Positions 29,821-34,455 of a stretch of 34,455 nucleotides of DNA are shown here, in pieces; the stretch's first letter is position 1; each line of letters begins with the position of its first letter. The notes under the pieces were generated by a model, which worked only from the letters and a program-made list of their open reading frames with translations, ran no database searches and was not told the DNA's origin. A program made the translations under genes and the position numbers. Source of the DNA: a virus; IMG/VR virus record IMGVR_UViG_3300009134_000007, positions 1 to 34,455 of that record; one strand, 5' to 3'.

Positions 29821-32800
29821 ATGCCCATTACCGTGAAAGATTTATTATCCGACGATACTTCCGATCTGGCTTCCAGATATCTTGAAACCAGAGGCGTGGC
29901 CGAGCAGCAGGACACACCCTGGGCACGCTTGCTGAAAAAGCACGGCCGGTCGGTTTTTATCTCGATGCAGAAAGAAGACGGCAAGACAGACGAAGAGATC
30001 CGGACGATGCTTTCCGGCATGAAAGAGCCCTGGATCGATCCGGTGTCCGCTTTCAGCGGCGGCTTTGCGGGCGCGGGCAGGACGGCCATGAAAGCCGGCG
30101 TGAAAGTCGGCGGTGCCATGGTCAGGGGCCTGGCAGGCGGAACATCCGGCGCGATCATGGAATACCCGATCGGGCTGGCTACTGAAAAGATCGGAGAGAA
30201 GTATCCGAGATTGGCGTTTCCGTTCAGTTTGACCGTAGGAATGCTTTCAGGCATCACGGTCGAAAACATTATCGAAAAAAGAATCGTGAAGACCCTCACT
30301 AAAGGAGGCGTCAGGCCGGCCGTGGAGGCTGTTGATGCGGTTAGGGCCAAAGTCCGGAAGGGCCTGGAGACCGGCAAGATCGAGGATGATCTGACCGGCC
30401 AGGTGGTCGAGGATCTGAATAAACGGACGGAACCACTCAAGGGTTTTGAGAAAGAGGCCGTGATTCCGGAAAAAGGGGAGGCGTCGTTTGATTTCCGCAA
30501 AGTCGAGGGGGATCCAAAGAAGCCGCTCATTTCGCCGGCAAAGAAGGAAGAAGCTGAGGCGTTCTTTCAGTTACGCATAGAAGAAACTCCGGAGAGGGCC
30601 GTCAATATCAACCTGGCCAGGATCGAGTCTCCGGATGATGTGAAAAAGGCGATCGCAAAGGTCGGCAAGCTATATGAGCCCGGCATAGAAGCGGCCAGGC
30701 GCGAGACCGTAACGAATATAGAGACGCAGAGACTGGCGGACGATCTTGGAATGAGCCCGGAAGACCTTCTAAGCCGGCGGGTCGGCCAGGCGTTCAACGC
30801 CCATGAAGCCCTGGCGGCCAGGCAGATCCTGGAGGCCTCCGGCCGGAAATTAGTGGAGCTCGCAAACAAGGCCCGGGCCCCGGATGCATCGGACATGGAC
30901 AAGTTCGCGTTCAGGAAGCATTTGAATCTTCACTACGGGATACAGGCCCAGGTCTCCGGTATGACCGCAGAGGCCGGCAGGGCGCTTCAGGCGTTCCGGA
31001 TCCAGGCGGCCGGAGACGCCGTCAAGCTGAAGCAGATCCAGGAGTTTCTGGACGGCATGGGTACCAGGGAAATGACGGACGATCTTGCCGAAAAGATTGC
31101 CGGGCTGGAAACCCCCGGGCAGATCAGCACGGCCGTACGGCAGATGCAAAAAGCCACAACGTCCGATGTGCTCCTCGAGGCCTGGATAAACGGCCTGCTC
31201 TCGGGGCCTCAGACGCACGCTGTCAACACGCTGTCGAATTCCCTGACCGCCATATGGCAGATCCCGGAACGGCTGACAGCGAGCTTCTTTGGCAGGGTAT
31301 TGCCCGGGAAACAGGAGATACTCGAGCGGGAAGCCCTGGCCCAGGCATTCGGGATGATAGAAGGTCTGAAGGACGGGTTACGTTTGGGCTGGCGTGCGCT
31401 TCGAACCGGAGAGCCGACAGATGTGCTGTCGAAAATAGAGGCGAGAAAGTACAGGGCGATCAGCGCGGAGTCCCTGGAGCTGAGCGGAACCACAGGCCGG
31501 GCCGTGGATCTGCTTGGTGAAGTGGTGCGCGTACCCGGCCGGGCGTTAATGGCGGAAGACGAATTTTTCAAGGCCATAGGGTACCGGATGGAGCTGCGGG
31601 CCAGGGCGTTCAGGCAGGCAGGCTCGGAAGGGCTCAAGGGACAAAAGGCAGCGGAGCGGATCCAGGAGATTATCAACAACCCCCCGGATGACATTCATCT
31701 GGCTGCGATCGATGCGTCCCGGTACCAGACGTTTACGAGAGAAGTGACCGGTCTGGCCAGGCACCTTCAGCGGGCAGCCGTTGAAAACCCGGCTTTAAGG
31801 CTCGTGGTTCCTTTCATCCGCACGCCCGTAAATATCATGAAGTTCGCCATGGTCGAGCGGACTCCGCTCGGGCTGCTCTCAAAAGCGATCCGTGCGGACA
31901 TAAAAGCGGGAGGCGCTCGCCGGGATCTTGCGCTCGCCCGGGTATCCCTTGGTTCCGCGATCATGGCCGGGGCAGCCACGATGGCCGCCGAGGGTCATAT
32001 TACGGGAGGGGGGCCGTCCGATCCGAAGATGAAAAGTCTCTTGTATGACACCGGCTGGCAGCCCTACTCCATCAAGATTGGCGGCAAATATTATTCCTAT
32101 GCCCGCCTGGAGCCGGCAGGCATGCTTTTAGGCGTTGCGGCTGATTACGCGGAGATTGCCGGGCAGGCGGAAGAGATGGAAACGGACGAGCTGGCATCAG
32201 CCATGGTGATGGCGATCTCAAAAAACGTAACGAGCAAGACCTGGCTCAGGGGAGTATCCGAGCTGCTCAATGTGATGAGTGATCCGGACAGGTACGGAGA
32301 GAGATATGTCGAGCGATTCGTGGGAACCGTGGTTCCTACCGGAGTGGCACAGGTCGAGCGGGTCGTGGATCCAGAGCTTAGACAGGCGAATTCCATGCTT
32401 GATCAGATCAGGTCCAGGATACCCGGATATTCGGATGATCTTCCGCCCCGCCGCAATCTCTGGGGGGAACCGATTATATTGAGCGGCGGCCTGGGACCGG
32501 ATATTGTATCGCCGGTTTATACGTCAGAGAAAAAAGAAGCGCCGGTAAGCGAGGAGATGATCAGGCTGCAATTGCCGCTTTCGATGCCGTCCAGGGTAGC
32601 CCACGGAGTTGAGCTTGCGCCTGAGCAATACGACCGGTACCTGGTCCTGGCCGGAAACGAGGCAAAACATCCAAGGACCAACCTGGGCCTCAAGGAGACG
32701 CTGGAGCAATTGATCGAATCCCCGGAATACCAGAGACAGAGCGACGGCCCAGACGGGGGAAAGGCGTCGATGATCCTGACGCACGTTTATGCGTTCAGGG

Positions 32801-32901
32801 CAATGGCCAGGGATATGCTGCTCGAGGAGTTTCCCGAGCTCAGGACCCTGGTGGAAGGCGCAATCGAGGAAAAAGCGGCCGCTTTGCAGCCGGCTTATTG
32901 A
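29821..32901 (+). CDS. Very large internal/ejection virion protein (gp16-like position)
   Basis: A 1026-residue protein. The N terminus is polar, then a Gly/Ala-rich hydrophobic stretch at about 75-145 (GGFAGAGRTAMKAGVKVGGA; LAFPFSLTVGMLSGITVENI) may insert in membrane. Residues about 457-477 (NGLLSGPQTHAVNTLSNSLT) match a motif common in giant podovirus ejection and polyvalent proteins, followed by a helical middle with 'LRLVVPFIRTPVNIMKFAM'. The C terminus has PLSMPSRVAHGVELAPEQYD. I see no lytic transglycosylase (ExD) or peptidase signature, unlike T7 gp16. It lies last among the internal proteins. GGAGCGAG precedes the ATG. Confidence 0.75.
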   Translation: MPITVKDLLSDDTSDLASRYLETRGVAEQQDTPWARLLKKHGRSVFISMQKEDGKTDEEIRTMLSGMKEPWIDPVSAFSGGFAGAGRTAMKAGVKVGGAMVRGLAGGTSGAIMEYPIGLATEKIGEKYPRLAFPFSLTVGMLSGITVENIIEKRIVKTLTKGGVRPAVEAVDAVRAKVRKGLETGKIEDDLTGQVVEDLNKRTEPLKGFEKEAVIPEKGEASFDFRKVEGDPKKPLISPAKKEEAEAFFQLRIEETPERAVNINLARIESPDDVKKAIAKVGKLYEPGIEAARRETVTNIETQRLADDLGMSPEDLLSRRVGQAFNAHEALAARQILEASGRKLVELANKARAPDASDMDKFAFRKHLNLHYGIQAQVSGMTAEAGRALQAFRIQAAGDAVKLKQIQEFLDGMGTREMTDDLAEKIAGLETPGQISTAVRQMQKATTSDVLLEAWINGLLSGPQTHAVNTLSNSLTAIWQIPERLTASFFGRVLPGKQEILEREALAQAFGMIEGLKDGLRLGWRALRTGEPTDVLSKIEARKYRAISAESLELSGTTGRAVDLLGEVVRVPGRALMAEDEFFKAIGYRMELRARAFRQAGSEGLKGQKAAERIQEIINNPPDDIHLAAIDASRYQTFTREVTGLARHLQRAAVENPALRLVVPFIRTPVNIMKFAMVERTPLGLLSKAIRADIKAGGARRDLALARVSLGSAIMAGAATMAAEGHITGGGPSDPKMKSLLYDTGWQPYSIKIGGKYYSYARLEPAGMLLGVAADYAEIAGQAEEMETDELASAMVMAISKNVTSKTWLRGVSELLNVMSDPDRYGERYVERFVGTVVPTGVAQVERVVDPELRQANSMLDQIRSRIPGYSDDLPPRRNLWGEPIILSGGLGPDIVSPVYTSEKKEAPVSEEMIRLQLPLSMPSRVAHGVELAPEQYDRYLVLAGNEAKHPRTNLGLKETLEQLIESPEYQRQSDGPDGGKASMILTHVYAFRAMARDMLLEEFPELRTLVEGAIEEKAAALQPAY

Positions 32902-32912
32902 GAAGATAGTGG

Positions 32913-32990
32913 CCAGGTGTCAGGTTTCAGGATTCTTGAACACTGAACATTGAACACTGAACACTGAACACTGACACCTGGATACTGGAG
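32913..32990. repeat. CAGGTGTCAGG element with tandem GAACACT units
   Basis: CCAGGTGTCAGG faces CTGACACCTGG across TGAACACTGAACATTGAACA-type tandem units. It is the largest copy of its family here. Confidence 0.65.
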
Positions 32991-33210
32991 CGAAGCGACT
33001 TGAATCCAAAGGGATAGAGAAAAATTAGTGCAGGCGTTTAAGTACTATGCGGAGCTCCTGGGGGGAGGCGGGGAATAATGTCAGTCGGATGTCATTTCAA
33101 TTCAGCAAAATATCGGAGATAGCTGGAAGACGGTATTCTAAGATCGATAGTCATTAGTCATTGGTCATTAGTAAACCAGTGACCAGTGACCAGTGACCGA
33201 AGGGTGGCAT

Positions 33211-33278
33211 GGACAAACCCGCCCGCCTCGCCTGAGCGACCACGCCTGGCTCGCGATGGCGGGCAGGCTTGTTTGTCC
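33211..33278 (+). repeat. Nested family B copy, left of holin-like gene
   Basis: The left half GGACAAAC (33211-33218) and right half GTTTGTCC (33271-33278) are separated by about 50 bases of GC-rich DNA containing CGCCCGCCTCGCCTGAGCG and ATGGCGGGCAGG. The insert replaces the usual 2-base loop. A near-identical copy lies at 33552. Confidence 0.85.
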
Positions 33279-33301
33279 GTGGGAGGTCAATTAAATAAAA
33301 A

Positions 33302-33541
33302 ATGCCGACAATACTTGAATATGCCTGGGCTCAAGCGGCTGCACTTGGCATTCTTTTCGTCCTGCTCACGGGGGCCGTAGCCGTGCTCTGGCGGTATTTA
33401 ACCAGGATAATAGCGAGCCACAAAAAGGAATGTTGGCAGTTTGCCGAAAGGGTCAGAGAGGGTCAGGATAAATCGACCCAGGCTCTAACCCAACTATCTA
33501 CGCTTATCAAGTCAATGGATCGGCGGTTGAACAGAAATTAA
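33302..33541 (+). CDS. Holin-like small membrane protein
   Basis: A 79-residue protein with one transmembrane segment at about 11-33 (AAALGILFVLLTGAVAVLWR), then a basic and helical cytoplasmic tail ending in DRRLNRN. Location directly before the endolysin and after the last virion protein, with this size and topology, fits a class III/pinholin-like holin or another lysis membrane protein. A second protein such as a spanin was not found. The ribosome site is not clear (AATTAAATAAAA before the ATG). The gene is bracketed by two nearly identical nested repeats. Confidence 0.6.
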   Translation: MPTILEYAWAQAAALGILFVLLTGAVAVLWRYLTRIIASHKKECWQFAERVREGQDKSTQALTQLSTLIKSMDRRLNRN

Positions 33542-33551
33542 GGGGTGGCAT

Positions 33552-33619
33552 GGACAAACCCGCCCGCCTCGCCTGAGCGACCACGCCTGGCTCGCGATGG
33601 CGGGCAGGCTCGTTTGTCC
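33552..33619 (+). repeat. Nested family B copy, right of holin-like gene
   Basis: Same 68-base structure and orientation as the copy at 33211 with one or two base changes. It lies between the holin-like and endolysin genes. Confidence 0.85.
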
Positions 33620-33641
33620 GTGTGTTCAAGGGAGCGAAGCC

Positions 33642-34109
33642 ATGATCGAATGGGAGCGCATCAGGCACTTTAAGCGATCCGAGTATACGCACCCGGACAG
33701 GATGGACTTGCTGGCCGTGCAGATGATGGACGGCATGCGGCACGAGGAAGATCTCCATCGCCGGCGGGTAGGTAAGAACAGGATTATCATCACCCTGGGC
33801 GAAACCTGGGCCGAGCGCCCCAAAAACCCGGCGTCGCAGCATCCAAAGGGCAGGGCGCAGGACGCGGTGATCCGGGATGTGGTGACCAGGGAACCGCTGG
33901 ACGTCCTTGAGCAGTTTCTGATCGCTTGCCGGTACTTCTGGAGCGGCATCGGATTTTATCCCTACTGGAATAGTCCTGGGATACACGTCGACACCAGGCC
34001 GTTGACCCTCTGTCAGCGCCGTGCCACCTGGTGGAGGGATGAAGATGGAACATATCGATCGATCGACCAATATTTTGAAAGGAGGTTCGGAGATGAGCTT
34101 TTTGGTTAG
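33642..34109 (+). CDS. M15-type peptidase endolysin
   Basis: A 155-residue peptidoglycan peptidase. ATG 33642 is chosen because AAGGGAGCGAAGCC lies just before it; a longer in-frame reading from 33597 only covers the repeat. The zinc set is visible: H67 and D74 in QHPKGRAQD (HxxGxAxD) and H115 in GIHVDTRP, with a nearby W-rich end (RRATWW). This is the M15/VanY-like peptidase pattern used by many phage endolysins to cut L-Ala-D-Glu or D-Ala links. It has no signal peptide, so it would depend on a holin. It overlaps the next gene by 17 bases, which contains that gene's ribosome site. Confidence 0.85.
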   Translation: MIEWERIRHFKRSEYTHPDRMDLLAVQMMDGMRHEEDLHRRRVGKNRIIITLGETWAERPKNPASQHPKGRAQDAVIRDVVTREPLDVLEQFLIACRYFWSGIGFYPYWNSPGIHVDTRPLTLCQRRATWWRDEDGTYRSIDQYFERRFGDELFG

Positions 34110-34455
34110 AAGTTTATTGATATTTTTCTTGGTTTGGGTGGCATGGACAAACTCGTTTGTCCGTGGCACTGCGATGGCGGCAGATGTTACTATGGCGTGG
34201 GACAAAGACGTGGTGGAAGAGGATCTCGAGGGATTTAAAATTTATTGCAGCGCAGATCCGGAAACAGGCTTTGAACTGGTGGAAGCAATTAATGATCCAG
34301 CGGCAAGGCAATATACCCATACTGGAGTTGAAGGGCCGCACTGGTGGTATGTTACGGCTTTCGATACATCAGGCAACGAGAGCGGGCCGTCGAATATTGT
34401 CGATAATACTGTGCCCGGTCCCTGGACGATGCGGATTTGCGATACTATCAAATAA
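34093..34455 (+). CDS. Secreted fibronectin type III domain protein
   Basis: A 120-residue protein complete to a stop at the last bases of the window. AAAGGAGG lies upstream of ATG 34093. The N terminus is hydrophobic (MSFLVRSLLIFFLVW) and leads to a likely cleavage near TAMA-ADV. The mature part is one fibronectin type III domain: VTMAWDKDVVEEDLEGFKIY, then WWYVTAFDTSGNESGPSNIV. The signal-peptide end (VAWTNSFVRG) is encoded by a palindromic repeat, so the repeat lies in the reading frame. Its role is unknown; FN3 domains occur as accessory domains of phage virion proteins. It follows endolysin closely. Confidence 0.65.
   Translation: MSFLVRSLLIFFLVWVAWTNSFVRGTAMAADVTMAWDKDVVEEDLEGFKIYCSADPETGFELVEAINDPAARQYTHTGVEGPHWWYVTAFDTSGNESGPSNIVDNTVPGPWTMRICDTIK
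34145..34162 (+). repeat. 18-bp palindromic repeat (family B) inside a coding sequence
   Basis: GGACAAACTCGTTTGTCC with GTGGCAT on the left and GTGGCAC on the right. It encodes WTNSFVR inside the signal peptide of the last gene, in frame. Confidence 0.85.

Larger units (their letters stand above)
32902..33301. other. 400-base gap filled with repeats and a possible gene remnant
   Basis: It holds a CAGGTGTCAGG-type inverted repeat with tandem TGAACACTGAACA units (32913-32990) and GGAGCGAAGCGAC. A frame reading REKLVQAFKYYAELLGGGGE then stop (about 33019-33078) has no good start and may be a gene remnant. GTGACCAGTGACCAGTGACC (33179-33198) and a nested family B copy follow. No complete gene is convincing. 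Confidence 0.45.

Noticed and set aside
29775-30530. 251-codon minus-strand frame opposite the large ejection protein.
   Set aside because: It is Ser/Pro/Thr-rich shadow translation of a GC-rich coding region without a ribosome site.
33186-33380. 64-codon frame through the nested repeat (MTSDRRVAWTNPPAS-type).
   Set aside because: It is mostly translated repeat and overlaps the start of the holin-like gene in another frame.
1-34455. Attachment sites (attL/attR).
   Set aside because: The window ends at gene ends on both sides, and no direct repeat linking the two edges could be seen.

Overview
The window is a temperate podovirus-type (short-tailed) prophage that fills almost all of the 34.5 kb. 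It starts at the stop codon of a tyrosine integrase and ends at the stop codon of a gene just after the lysis genes. The host is probably Gram-negative: the element carries an OmpX/Lom-like outer-membrane barrel and an M15 endolysin. Intergenic repeats and repeat-derived peptides of the kind I associate with uncultured Desulfobacterota (delta-proteobacterial) genomes suggest that lineage, but this is an inference and I see no marker gene that fixes the taxon. No tRNA, CRISPR array, reverse transcriptase or insertion-sequence transposase was recognised.

Layout. 1-2.5 kb, minus strand: integrase, outer-membrane barrel moron, CI-like repressor. 2.5-3.1 kb: a rightward promoter overlapping a dyad operator, a structured leader, then a MerR/excisionase-type regulator. 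3.3-10.4 kb: about twenty small early genes. These include a ParB-like protein, a Gp37/Gp68 (DUF5131) protein, a DUF397 protein with a broken second copy, an ASCH-domain protein and many small Cys-rich putative zinc proteins; many are coupled by ATGA overlaps. 10.4-11.3 kb: a winged-helix Rep-like gene followed by six 19-bp iterons in two opposed sets, a candidate replication origin. 11.4-13.3 kb: small genes, one secreted and one with DnaJ-type zinc motifs. 13.6-21.8 kb: terminase small and large subunits, portal, small connector-region genes, scaffold, major capsid and a putative decoration protein. 21.8-32.9 kb: tail tubular A and B, a Gp13-like acetyltransferase-fold protein and three internal/ejection proteins. 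33.3-34.5 kb: holin-like protein, M15 endolysin and a secreted fibronectin type III protein.

The most striking feature is in the tail. The gp11-like and gp12-like tubular proteins are interrupted by three arrays of a 44-residue WD40/SMP-30-like repeat. There is one array in gp11 and there are two in gp12, and each has exactly seven units, so each should fold as a closed seven-bladed propeller. The repeat framework is nearly invariant. Differences concentrate at two short segments predicted to lie on one face of the propeller, and long identical DNA blocks are shared between the two genes. No separate tail-fibre gene is visible, so the propellers are good candidates for the host- or matrix-binding surface of this virion.

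A second theme is invasion by short repeats. At least five families of intergenic repeats sit between genes: an 18-bp palindrome family, AT-rich TAATAAC hairpins, CAGGTGTCAGG elements, GATTGATGATTG elements and GGAGCGAAGCGA tails. Two insertions also lie inside coding sequence, in the integrase and in the last gene's signal peptide. Several late genes appear to take their Shine-Dalgarno sequence from a repeat tail.
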